Assembly: GCF_001514285.1 (NCBI RefSeq) | Contig: NZ_KQ949029.1 | Coordinates: 290,134-354,133, forward strand | DNA: 64,000 nucleotides | Reading direction: 5' to 3' | From: Streptomyces sp. DSM 15324 | GTDB taxonomy: Bacteria > Actinomycetota > Actinomycetes > Streptomycetales > Streptomycetaceae | In this document: positions 42,924-51,114 of the stretch, one piece after another | Position numbering within the stretch: the stretch's first letter is position 1 | Layout of the letters: each line of letters begins with the position of its first letter | Notes under the pieces: generated by a model | What the model saw: only the letters and a program-made list of their open reading frames with translations | The model's database searches: none | What the model was told of the DNA's origin: nothing | Position numbers and translations under genes: made by a program

Positions 42924-43466
42924 CTATCCCTCCAGGCCGGGCTTCCAGTCCTGGGCGAGGAGTCCGAGCAGGACCTCGTCCACGAACTCGCCCATCACCC
43001 AGGCCGAGGAGCGCAGCACGCCCTCCCGGACGAAGCCGTTGCGTTCGGCGGAGCGCAGCATCGGGGCGTTGTCCGCGAGCGTCTCGATCTGGAGGCGGTG
43101 CAGACCGCGCACGACGAAGCCGTAGTGGCACAGCACCGCGACGACGTCGGTGCCGTAGCCCTGGCCGCGGGAGGCGGGCAGCAGGGCCAGTCCGATGTGG
43201 GCGACCCGGTTGTGGGTGTCGATGCCCCACAGCGTCGCCGTGCCGACCAGCGTGCCGCCCTCCAGTTCCACCACGGAGAACGGGACGCTTCCCTGCGCGG
43301 TGTCGTCCACCACGAGCCGCGGGTCCTTCGCTCCGGGCGACACCGGACGCCATGGCCGGCTCTCGGCCCGCGAGGCGTTGACCACGTCGTCGTAGAGTTC
43401 GGCCCGCAGGATCGGGATGTCCTCCTCGTGCCGGGCCCTGAGCCCGACCTTGCCGCCTTTGAGCAT
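42924..43466 (-). CDS. GNAT-family N-acetyltransferase (RimJ/RimL-like)
   Basis: A 180-residue acetyltransferase starting at ATG 43466 behind AGGAAG. The acetyl-CoA pyrophosphate loop is LPASRGQGYGTDVVAVLCHY (Q/RxxGxG/A), and GLHRLQIETLADNAPMLRSA with ERNGFVREGVLRSS gives the strand-splay and C-terminal part typical of RimL/SpeG-like proteins that modify amines on small molecules or protein N termini. It has no obvious partner gene. Confidence 0.85.
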   Translation of the reverse strand: MLKGGKVGLRARHEEDIPILRAELYDDVVNASRAESRPWRPVSPGAKDPRLVVDDTAQGSVPFSVVELEGGTLVGTATLWGIDTHNRVAHIGLALLPASRGQGYGTDVVAVLCHYGFVVRGLHRLQIETLADNAPMLRSAERNGFVREGVLRSSAWVMGEFVDEVLLGLLAQDWKPGLEG

Positions 43467-43797
43467 GCGAGCTTCCTATCCGGCCGGACCGGGCGACGGC
43501 AAACCAATATGCGGGCACGAGAGTTTCGGGCGCTCTCCCCGGTGACGGTCCGCCTCCCCGCCCGGACGGCCGCTCACCTCGGGCGGCGGTGCGGGGGAGC
43601 GTCGCCTGGCACCGTAGCGACGGTCGCCCAGGGCGGGAGGAGACGCCCGCCGGAAGGAGGCGCCCATGTCACCGGTCCTGACCGGCAGCGGCAGGACGTG
43701 TCACCTCGGTCCGGCGCAGCGTGACCCCGGCGTCGACGGTGACCGTTCGCCGCCGCGTCCGGGCGTCGTTTTTCGCGCCCCTCGAAGGGGCCCGCGA
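43467..43797. other. Noncoding stretch
   Basis: About 330 bases between a GNAT gene start and a RibD-like gene end on the same strand. Frames are Arg/Pro-rich shadows with no start context. Apart from possible promoter sequence for the GNAT gene near 43470-43520 I see nothing in it. Confidence 0.5.
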
Positions 43798-44418
43798 TCA
43801 CGTGCGGAGGCAGTCGTACGTCAGGTGCGTCGCCGTCGATGTCGGGGTCACGCTCCGCCGCACCAGCGTGCGGGGGGTGCCACCGGTGAACAGGGGGGTG
43901 CCCGCGCCCAGCACGACGGGGGCGACGTGGAGGCTCAGGGTGTCGACGAGACCGGCCTCGAACGCCGAGCCGATCGTGGCGCCGCCGCCCATCAGGACGA
44001 CGTCGAGATCCTTCCCGGCGCGCGCCGACGCCGCCTCGGCGTGCTCGCGGGCGACCGCGACGGCGTCGTGCAGTCCCGTGGTGACGAACGTCCAGTCGAG
44101 GTCGGTGAGCCGCACCGACTCCGGAGGTGAGCCGGTCACGACGACGAAGGCGGGCCTGCCGACCTCACCGGCGCCGTAGCCGGTCGTGTCGTCCCAGCCG
44201 TCCGGGCCGTCGACCTGGTCGAAGAGCCGGCGGCCGAGGACGACGGCCCCGGAGCGGATGGTGCCCTCACGCAGGATGCGTCGGTCGTCGGTGTCGTCCG
44301 AGAACGCCCAGGTGTGGAGGGCCTCGCCCCCGGTGCCCAGGCCGTTGTCGGGGCCGGGGTCGGGGCCGGTGACGAAGCCGTCGAGAGAGACCGAGATGTC
44401 GGCGATGATGCGCGTCAT
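43798..44418 (-). CDS. Dihydrofolate reductase-like (RibD C-terminal) protein
   Basis: A 206-residue protein with the RibD C-terminal/DHFR fold. MTRIIADISVSLDGFVTGPD is the usual opening strand, VVLGRRLFDQVDGPDGWDDT follows, LDVVLMGGGATIGSAFEAGL is the NADPH loop, and VDTLSLHVAPVVLGAGTPLF the last core. ATG 44418 is the start; upstream codons are open but lack the fold. These stand-alone proteins are reductases of unknown substrate. Confidence 0.85.
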   Translation of the reverse strand: MTRIIADISVSLDGFVTGPDPGPDNGLGTGGEALHTWAFSDDTDDRRILREGTIRSGAVVLGRRLFDQVDGPDGWDDTTGYGAGEVGRPAFVVVTGSPPESVRLTDLDWTFVTTGLHDAVAVAREHAEAASARAGKDLDVVLMGGGATIGSAFEAGLVDTLSLHVAPVVLGAGTPLFTGGTPRTLVRRSVTPTSTATHLTYDCLRT

Positions 44419-44500
44419 ACCGGGGCAGACCCCGTGCGCCACCCGAACTCATCGGCCCGGGGACCACCGCTTTCCGCGCCGCCGCACGGGATCGGTCCCG

Positions 44501-45718
44501 CTAGGGGGCCGTGACCCGGCCGGTCTCCGCCGGGGCCGGTGCGCCCGACGACCTGATCACTTCGGAGGTCCCGCCGCTGCCCCGGTCCATGCGGCCACCG
44601 GTGAAGGCGAGACCCAGGCCCGCCGCGGCGAGGGCCGCTCCGACCAGGGCCGGCGAGGCCCAGCCCCAGCCGGCCGAGATGGCGAGGCCGCCGAGCCAGG
44701 CGCCGCCCGCGTTGGCCAGGTTGAAGGCGGAGTGGTTGGAGGCCGCCGCCATCGTCGGGGCGTCCTTCGCCTTCGCCATGAGCAGCATCTGCACGGGCGT
44801 GGTGACGAGGGCGCCCATCGCGCCCATGACGACGAGCGTCAGCAGGGCGGGGACGGCGCTGTGGACCGTGAAGTAGAACGCCACGAGCGTCGCGCCGAGC
44901 AGGGCGAGCCCGCCGTACAGCGTCGGGCGCAGGGCGCGGTCGGTCAGCGGGCCCGCGATCAGGGTGCCCAGGGTCATGCCGCCGCCGTAGAGCGCGAGGA
45001 CCAGCGTGGTCGAGGAGTCCGAGAAGCCGGTCAGGTGGGTCAGGATCGGCACCAGGTAGCTGTAGACGGCGAAGAAGCCGCCGAAGCCGACGACGGCGGT
45101 GGCGAGCCCGATGGCGACCTGCCTGTTCCCCATCGCCCGCAGTTCGTGCCGGATGCCCGCCTGGGCGCCGCGCGGCTGGTCGGGGACGAAGGCGGCGAGC
45201 GCGGCGAGGGCGACCAGGCCGATCACGGCGACCGCGCAGTAGGCGTACCGCCAGCCGAACTGCTGGCCGAGCGCGGTGCCGGCCGGGACGCCGACGATGT
45301 TGGCGACGGTGAGGCCCAGGAACATCCGCGAGACGGCGCGTCCGGCCCGCTCGGGGGCGACCAGCCGGGACGCCACGACGGCGCCCACGCCGAACAGGGC
45401 GCCGTGCGGCAGGCCGGCCAGGAAGCGCGCGGCGAACAGCCAGCCGAAGGTGGGCGCGAGGGCGGACGCGACGTTGCCGATCACGAACAGCCCGGACAGC
45501 AGGAGCAGCAGCCGCTTGTGGGGGATGCGGGCGCCGATGCCGGTGAGGACCGGCGCGCCGACGACGACGCCGAGCGCGTAGGCGGAGACGACGTTGCCGG
45601 CTTGCGGAACGGACACACCGATGCCGTCGGCGATCTGGGGAAGCAGTCCCATCGTGGCGAATTCGGTCGTGCCGATGCCGAACGCGACGACGGCGAGGGA
45701 CAGCAGTGCCAGGGGCAT
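44501..45718 (-). CDS. MFS transporter, DHA1 (AraJ/Cmx-like) type
   Basis: A 405-residue, 12-helix exporter starting at ATG 45718 (MPLALLSLAVVAFGIGTTEF). FATMGLLPQIADGIGVSVPQ, RFLAGLPHGALFGVGAVVAS and MGNRQVAIGLATAVVGFGGF are characteristic of the AraJ/chloramphenicol-resistance (Cmx/CmlR) group. The C-terminal tail is Ser/Gly-rich. It stands alone; a drug or sugar-efflux role is inferred from the family. Confidence 0.85.
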   Translation of the reverse strand: MPLALLSLAVVAFGIGTTEFATMGLLPQIADGIGVSVPQAGNVVSAYALGVVVGAPVLTGIGARIPHKRLLLLLSGLFVIGNVASALAPTFGWLFAARFLAGLPHGALFGVGAVVASRLVAPERAGRAVSRMFLGLTVANIVGVPAGTALGQQFGWRYAYCAVAVIGLVALAALAAFVPDQPRGAQAGIRHELRAMGNRQVAIGLATAVVGFGGFFAVYSYLVPILTHLTGFSDSSTTLVLALYGGGMTLGTLIAGPLTDRALRPTLYGGLALLGATLVAFYFTVHSAVPALLTLVVMGAMGALVTTPVQMLLMAKAKDAPTMAAASNHSAFNLANAGGAWLGGLAISAGWGWASPALVGAALAAAGLGLAFTGGRMDRGSGGTSEVIRSSGAPAPAETGRVTAP

Positions 45719-45963
45719 GGAGCGGAGGTACCTTTCGGGGGCGGCGATCCGGATGCGGCGGAGCGGGCGGGGGACCGTCGTCGCCCTGCTCCGGTGGCCA
45801 GTCGCGCCGGCCGCCATTGCCCGGTGCGCCCCCCGGGGCAGGGGAGGCCCACCAAGGTGCAGCAGTGGCGGGGGCCTGCGCATTCCAAGATCGACCCCTG
45901 CCTGGTATGGCCTTCGTCACACACTGCGCGGGCGCTGCGGATCGACGCGCAGTGGATCGGGAG

Positions 45964-46644
45964 CTACCAGATCAGGCACCAGTAGCCGCCGGAGGTGCCC
46001 ACGCCGATGCGGTCGGCCGACGGCACGAGCCGGGGGTCGGGGTCACCCCGCGCCGAGAGCGAGCACGCCGGGTCGCCGACCGCCTGCGCGGCGGCCATGC
46101 GCTGCGCGGCGGCCACGGCCACCGGCGACGTGAACCAGACGGTCGTCGGCGCCGCGCTGCCCGGGGCCGTGGCGGTCGGCGCCGTGGCGGTCGGGGCCGA
46201 AGCGGGGGTGGAGGGCGGCGCGGAGACGGTCGGCGTCGGGCGGGGCGGCGCGGTCGTGGTCCGCGGTGGGTGCGGTGACCGCGCGGGTGCGTGAGACGGT
46301 GTCGGCTCCGGTGGCGTCCGCGGGGGCGTCGACGACGCCACCGCATGGCCGCCGGGGCGGGTCTGGGCCACCGGGGGCCGGGAGGCCGACGGATGCGTGG
46401 GGAGGGGCCGCGACGTGCTCGACGTACGGGGGGAGGCCGTGCGGGAGGGAACGGGCGACGCGGTGAGCGAGGGCGGGGTGAGCGTGGGCAGGGACAGGTC
46501 GGAGGAGGCCGTGGGCGACGGCCGGGACGTGCCGTCCTCCGAGGCCGTCATGGCCCACACGCCCAGGCCACCGGCGGCGAGGACCACCGCCGCACCCGCG
46601 ATCCACGGCGCTCTGCGCGGTGGGCGGCGGTGGCTGCGGCTCAT
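45964..46644 (-). CDS. Membrane-anchored protein with Pro/Thr/Ser-rich stalk
   Basis: A 226-residue protein of unknown function. A basic N terminus (MSRSHRRPPRRAP) precedes one hydrophobic helix (WIAGAAVVLAAGGLGVWAMT), then about 120 residues that are mostly Pro, Thr, Ser and Ala, then a compact C-terminal part (VAVAAAQRMAAAQAVGDPAC ... GGYWCLIW) with two cysteines. The layout suggests an external domain held off the membrane by a stalk that could be O-mannosylated. It is divergent from the sirtuin gene with 66 bases between. Confidence 0.6.
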   Translation of the reverse strand: MSRSHRRPPRRAPWIAGAAVVLAAGGLGVWAMTASEDGTSRPSPTASSDLSLPTLTPPSLTASPVPSRTASPRTSSTSRPLPTHPSASRPPVAQTRPGGHAVASSTPPRTPPEPTPSHAPARSPHPPRTTTAPPRPTPTVSAPPSTPASAPTATAPTATAPGSAAPTTVWFTSPVAVAAAQRMAAAQAVGDPACSLSARGDPDPRLVPSADRIGVGTSGGYWCLIW

Positions 46645-46710
46645 GCCTCTCACTGTCTGCCCGGGCGCCGGTCTTCTCAAGCGGTGGGGCACCTTTCGTA
46701 CGCTTGCGGC

Positions 46711-47598
46711 ATGCGGATACGCCCCACCTTGAGCTGGACGCCCACCGAGGGCCTGCCGCCGGGCACCACGGATCTGGAGCCGGTCGTCGACGCCCTGAGC
46801 GGCGGCGGGGTGCTGGTGCTGAGCGGGGCGGGCATCTCCACGGAGTCGGGCATCCCCGACTACCGGGGCGAGGGCGGCAGCCTCAGCCGGCACACGCCGA
46901 TGACCTACCAGGACTTCACCGCCGAGGCGCAGGCGCGGCGCCGGTACTGGGCGCGCAGCCACCTCGGCTGGCGCACCTTCGGCCGGGCGCGGCCCAACGC
47001 CGGGCACCGGGCCGTGGCCGCGTTCGGGCGGGCCGGGCTGCTCACGGGGGTGATCACCCAGAACGTCGACGGTCTGCACCAGGGCGCCGGCAGCGAGGAC
47101 GTCGTGGAACTCCACGGGAGCCTGGCCCGCGTCGTCTGTCTGTCCTGCGGAGCGCTGAGCACGCGCCGGGAACTCGCCCTGAGACTGGAGGAGGCCAACG
47201 CGGGCTTCGCGCCGGTGGCGGCGGGCATCAATCCGGACGGCGACGCCGATCTCACCGACGAGCAGGTCGGGGACTTCCGCGTGGTGCCGTGCGCGGCGTG
47301 CGGCGGCGTCCTCAAGCCCGACGTGGTGTTCTTCGGTGAGACCGTGCCGCCGGCGCGGGTCGGGCACTGCCGCGCCCTGGTGCGGGAGTCGACCTCGCTG
47401 CTGGTCCTCGGGTCCTCGCTGACGGTGATGTCGGGTCTCCGGTTCGTCCGCGAGGCGGCCCGAGCCGGCAAACCGGTGCTGATCGTCAACCGCGACGCGA
47501 CCCGGGGCGACCGCCATGCCCTCACCCGCGTCGCACTCCCCCTGGGCGCGGCCCTCAGCACGGTCACCGAACGGCTGGGCCTGCCCGGCGTCCCCTAG
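46711..47598 (+). CDS. Sirtuin (Sir2-family NAD-dependent protein deacylase)
   Basis: A 295-residue sirtuin that removes acyl groups from protein lysines using NAD. GAGISTESGIPDYRG is the NAD loop, ITQNVDGLHQGAG the next binding motif, and H135 in VELHGSL the catalytic base. A zinc site is formed by C143/C146 (CLSC) and C194/C197 (CAAC). The insert between the Cys pairs (about 47 residues, AGFAPVAAGINPDGDADLTD) is longer than in CobB-type enzymes, placing it in the class II-like group. ATG 46711 lies close behind the promoter and has no ribosome site, so the mRNA may be leaderless. Confidence 0.9.
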   Translation: MRIRPTLSWTPTEGLPPGTTDLEPVVDALSGGGVLVLSGAGISTESGIPDYRGEGGSLSRHTPMTYQDFTAEAQARRRYWARSHLGWRTFGRARPNAGHRAVAAFGRAGLLTGVITQNVDGLHQGAGSEDVVELHGSLARVVCLSCGALSTRRELALRLEEANAGFAPVAAGINPDGDADLTDEQVGDFRVVPCAACGGVLKPDVVFFGETVPPARVGHCRALVRESTSLLVLGSSLTVMSGLRFVREAARAGKPVLIVNRDATRGDRHALTRVALPLGAALSTVTERLGLPGVP

Positions 47599-47978
47599 GC
47601 ACCCGAAACGTCGTCGAAAAGTCGGGGGTTCAGGGTTCCTCCGTACCCTTTCCACATAAGAGAGCGGGAATTGCAGGGCCCTATCGAATTCACCGATATA
47701 CGGTCACCCCGCCCCGGTTCCGTGGCCGCCCTTCCCCGGTTCGCCGGAAATATTCCCACGAAGCGAAATAACTCACAGCGCGATGCGCCGCGATGCGCTC
47801 GCGAAGGGTGCGTCCCGCCTGCCTGGACGCGGTTTGGATGCGGTGGGCAAGGAGTCGCGTACGTTCCGTGAACGGCGCGGTTGCGCCTATGGTCGCTGTC
47901 CGGTCTGCCGCCGACGCCATTGCCGTCGCCGTCGAGCAGGCCCGTCCCTGTCCCCGACGAAAGCAGGCGAGCGAAGTT
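47599..47978. other. Leader/intergenic region before the ProP-like transporter
   Basis: About 380 bases between the sirtuin stop and the transporter. The part 47620-47790 is less GC-rich than its surroundings and contains several AT patches (ACATAAGAGAGC, AATATTCCC, GCGAAATAACTC), so it probably holds the promoter. I recognise no known riboswitch or gene. Confidence 0.5.
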
Positions 47979-49343
47979 TTGCCGACCGCGACAGACATCT
48001 CAGCGACCGCGGCTCCCCCGACCGCTCCGAAGACGGCCACCGTCACCGACCCCGCACTCGTGAAACGCGCGGTGAAAGCCGCCGCGCTGGGGAACGCGAT
48101 GGAATGGTTCGACTTCGGCGTCTACAGCTATATCGCGGTCACTCTGGGAAAGGTCTTCTTCCCCTCCGGAAATCCGACCGCCCAGCTTCTCTCCACTTTC
48201 GGCGCGTTCGCCGCGGCTTTCCTGGTCCGCCCGCTCGGCGGGATGGTCTTCGGGCCGCTCGGCGACCGGGTCGGCCGGCAGAAGGTGCTGGCCCTCACCA
48301 TGATCATGATGGCGGTGGGCACCTTCGCCATCGGACTCATCCCGTCGTACGCCTCGATCGGCGTCGGGGCCCCGCTGCTTCTGCTGGCCGCGCGGCTCGT
48401 GCAGGGCTTCTCCACCGGCGGTGAGTACGCGGGCGCGTCCACCTTCATCGCCGAGTACGCGCCGGACAAGCGGCGCGGTTTCCTCGGCAGCTGGCTGGAG
48501 TTCGGCACGCTCGCCGGATACATCGGCGGCGCCGGTCTGGTCACCGCGATGACCGCCCTGCTGTCCACCGAGGACCTGCTGAACTGGGGCTGGCGGATCC
48601 CGTTCCTGATCGCGGGCCCGATGGGCATCGTCGGCCTGTACCTGCGGATGCGCCTGGAGGAGACCCCGGCGTTCGCCGCGGAGATCGAGCAGGCCGAGGC
48701 GGGCCGTCCGAAGGTGCCGCTGCGCCGGATGGTCGCGGGACAGTGGCGGGCGCTGCTGTTGTGCGTGGGCCTCGTCCTGGTCTTCAACGTCACGGACTAC
48801 ATGCTGCTGTCGTACATGCCGAGCTATCTGACCAGCGAACTCGCCTACGACGAGACGCACGGACTGCTCGTGGTGCTCGGTGTGATGACCCTGATGATGA
48901 TCGTCCAGCCCTTCGCGGGCGCCCTCACCGACCGGGTGGGCCGCCGGCCGGTGATCGCCGCGGGCTGTGCGGGCTTCCTGGTCCTCTCCGTCCCCGCCCT
49001 GCTGCTGATCCGCCAGGGCAGCCTGCTCGCGATCGCGCTGGGCATGGGCGCGCTGGGCCTGCTGCTGGTCTGCTTCACGGCGGCGATGCCGGCCACCCTG
49101 CCGGCCCTCTTCCCGACGAACGTCCGCTACGGATCGCTGTCGCTGGGCTTCAACGTCTCCGTCTCGCTCTTCGGCGGCACCACCCCGCTGGTGGTGACGG
49201 CCCTGATCTCGGCGACCGGGAACATGATGATGCCCGCGTACTACATGATGGCCGCGGCCGTCATCGGCGGCGTGGCGGTCTGGTTCACCGCGGAGTCGGC
49301 CGGCCGTCCCCTGCCCGGCTCGGCCCCGTCCGTGGAGAGCTGA
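47979..49343 (+). CDS. ProP-like MFS proton symporter
   Basis: A transporter of about 454 residues in the metabolite:H+ symporter (ProP/KgtP/ShiA) group. NAMEWFDFGVYSYIAVTLGK, FLVRPLGGMVFGPLGDRVGR and LVQGFSTGGEYAGASTFIAE are the hallmark motifs. Candidate solutes include betaine, proline, citrate or dicarboxylates. The start is unclear: TTG 47979 (LPTATDISATAA) with an AGGCGAGCGAAG site upstream matches the family length, while the frame stays open upstream to an ATG at 47793 with no family-like sequence. Confidence 0.8.
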   Translation: MPTATDISATAAPPTAPKTATVTDPALVKRAVKAAALGNAMEWFDFGVYSYIAVTLGKVFFPSGNPTAQLLSTFGAFAAAFLVRPLGGMVFGPLGDRVGRQKVLALTMIMMAVGTFAIGLIPSYASIGVGAPLLLLAARLVQGFSTGGEYAGASTFIAEYAPDKRRGFLGSWLEFGTLAGYIGGAGLVTAMTALLSTEDLLNWGWRIPFLIAGPMGIVGLYLRMRLEETPAFAAEIEQAEAGRPKVPLRRMVAGQWRALLLCVGLVLVFNVTDYMLLSYMPSYLTSELAYDETHGLLVVLGVMTLMMIVQPFAGALTDRVGRRPVIAAGCAGFLVLSVPALLLIRQGSLLAIALGMGALGLLLVCFTAAMPATLPALFPTNVRYGSLSLGFNVSVSLFGGTTPLVVTALISATGNMMMPAYYMMAAAVIGGVAVWFTAESAGRPLPGSAPSVES

Positions 49344-49355
49344 GCCGGCCCGTCG

Positions 49356-50558
49356 TCAGAACCGCACGGGCAGGGCGCGCAGGCCGCGGGTCCGCATCGA
49401 GGGGCGCCACCGCAGTTCGTCCGGCCGTACGGCGAGGGTCAGTCCGGGGAATCGGTCGAGGAGCGCGGCCAGCGCGATCTCGGTCTCCAGCCGGGCGAGG
49501 GGCGCCCCGAGGCAGTAGTGGATGCCGTGGCCGAGGGCGAGGTGGCCGGTCGCGTCGCGTCCGACGTCGAGGCGGTCGGGATCGGTGAAGCGGCGCGGGT
49601 CGCGGTGCGCGGCGGCCAGGGACAGCAGGACGGTCTCGCCGGCCGGGACGGTGACCCCGCCGATGGTGATGTCCTCGGTGGCGAAACGCCGGATGGCCAG
49701 GGGCGCCGGACCGTCGTACCGGGCCAGTTCCTCGACCGCCCCGCCCAGCCGGCCGGGGTCGGCGCGCAGGGCCGCCAGTTGGGCGGGGTGGCTGAGCAGG
49801 GCCAGCGTGGCGTTGCCGATGAGGTGGACGGTGTTCTCGTGTCCGGCGACCAGGATCAGGAAGGCCAAGGACGTCAGCTCGTCCTCCGTCAGCCGGTCCT
49901 CGTCGTCGCGTACGGCGATCAGGGCGGACAGCAGGTCGTCGGCGGGGGCGGCCCGCTTGGCGGCCAGGAGCCGGGTGAAGAACGCCGGTACGGACCGGAC
50001 CGCGTCCCTCGCCAGGTCCGGACGGGCGGGGTCGGGGGCGACGAGGGCATCGGTCCAGGACCCGAAGTCCTCCCGGTCCTGCGGCGCCACCCCGAGCAAC
50101 TCGCAGATCACGGTGATCGGCAGGGGCGCGGCGTACGAGGCGATCAGATCCGCGTGCCCGTGCGGTGCGATCGCGTCGAGGAGCGACTCCGCCGTCCTCC
50201 TGACCGGCTCGCGCAGGGCGGCGACACGGCGCGGGGTGAAGGCGTGCGTCACCAGGCGCCGGATGCGGGTGTGGTCCGGCGGGTCCATGTTGAGCAGGTT
50301 CGCGTCCAGCGCCGGCGGCAGGGTGAGCCCCCGGTAACCGCCGGGTGTCGCGTTGCGCTTGTCGAGGGAGAGGCGGGGGTCGGACATCGCTCGCCGTACG
50401 TCGTCGTAGCGGGTGACGAGCCAGGCGGGGAGCCCGTCCGTCCCGGTGACGCGGTGCACGGGCCCGGCCTCGCGGAGTCGCCCGTACACCGCGTAAGGGT
50501 CCGTGACCAGTGCGGCGGGGTCAACGGCAGGCGGCTGCGCGGGAGTTGTGGTCGGCAT
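49356..50558 (-). CDS. Cytochrome P450
   Basis: A 400-residue bacterial class I P450. The heme loop is LALGHGIHYCLGAPLARLE with the thiolate C349; the residue before GHG is Leu where most have Phe. The I-helix motif is AGHENT instead of the commoner AGHET/DT, the K-helix ELxR pair lies in EELARYDGP, and NMDPPDHTRIRRLVTHAFTP is the C-helix segment of CYP105/107-like enzymes. No ferredoxin gene adjoins it, so redox partners are elsewhere. It converges on the ProP-like transporter with 12 bases between. Substrate unknown. Confidence 0.9.
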   Translation of the reverse strand: MPTTTPAQPPAVDPAALVTDPYAVYGRLREAGPVHRVTGTDGLPAWLVTRYDDVRRAMSDPRLSLDKRNATPGGYRGLTLPPALDANLLNMDPPDHTRIRRLVTHAFTPRRVAALREPVRRTAESLLDAIAPHGHADLIASYAAPLPITVICELLGVAPQDREDFGSWTDALVAPDPARPDLARDAVRSVPAFFTRLLAAKRAAPADDLLSALIAVRDDEDRLTEDELTSLAFLILVAGHENTVHLIGNATLALLSHPAQLAALRADPGRLGGAVEELARYDGPAPLAIRRFATEDITIGGVTVPAGETVLLSLAAAHRDPRRFTDPDRLDVGRDATGHLALGHGIHYCLGAPLARLETEIALAALLDRFPGLTLAVRPDELRWRPSMRTRGLRALPVRF

Positions 50559-50640
50559 GGTCCCCACCCTAGCCCTGTGACCGGAAGGCCCGCGGCGGCC
50601 GCGGCCCCGCCGGTAATGCGGTTGACCTGGTCGTGGGGTG

Positions 50641-50904
50641 GGGCTGCATGGTGGCGGGGTGCCGCACGGGCTGGTGCGGGTGGTGCCAGAGGGGAAGTCG
50701 ACGGCGGCGATGGAGATCCGTTCCAGGAGCGAGCCCGACCTCTCCCTGGACATGCAGGACCTCGGCTCGGTCTACCTCGGCGGCACCGCCCCGAGCACGC
50801 TCGTCCGCGCCGGCCACATCCGGGCCCAGCGGCCGGACGCGGTCCCCCTCGCCGACGCCCCCTTCCGGGCCGAGCGTCCCCCGCACTGCCTGCACTGGTT
50901 CTGA
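50641..50904 (+). pseudogene. Eis-type acetyltransferase C-terminal remnant
   Basis: The plus strand reads MEIRSRSEPDLSLDMQDLGS, VYLGGTAPSTLVRAGHIRAQ and RPDAVPLADAPFRAERPPHC followed by LHWF and a stop. LSLDxxDLGSVYLGGxxxSTL and the closing PHCLxWF are the C-terminal sterol-carrier-like domain of enhanced intracellular survival (Eis) acetyltransferases, about 400 residues when complete. Only about 75 are recognisable and the acetyltransferase domains are gone. The stretch 50905-51114 shows nothing more. Confidence 0.55.
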
Positions 50905-51114
50905 GCACCCGCGGCAGCAGGGTGAAGCTTCAGGTGGTCATGGCCAGGAGGTCGGGGAGCGCGCCGACGCCGTCGAGGGTGAGTGAGGTGCGGGCGCAGT
51001 ACGGGGTCGCGGACCGGACTTCCGAAGTAGTCCCGGAGCGCGCCCCAGAACCCCTCCGACCGGCGGCGCGGGCCTCGACCTCCTGCCCGGACCGGCGCGG
51101 GCACCTGACGGTTC

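Noticed and set aside
50905..51114. Possible transposase remnant on the minus strand
   Set aside because: A faint resemblance only; no DDE-type motif, terminal repeat or target duplication could be seen.
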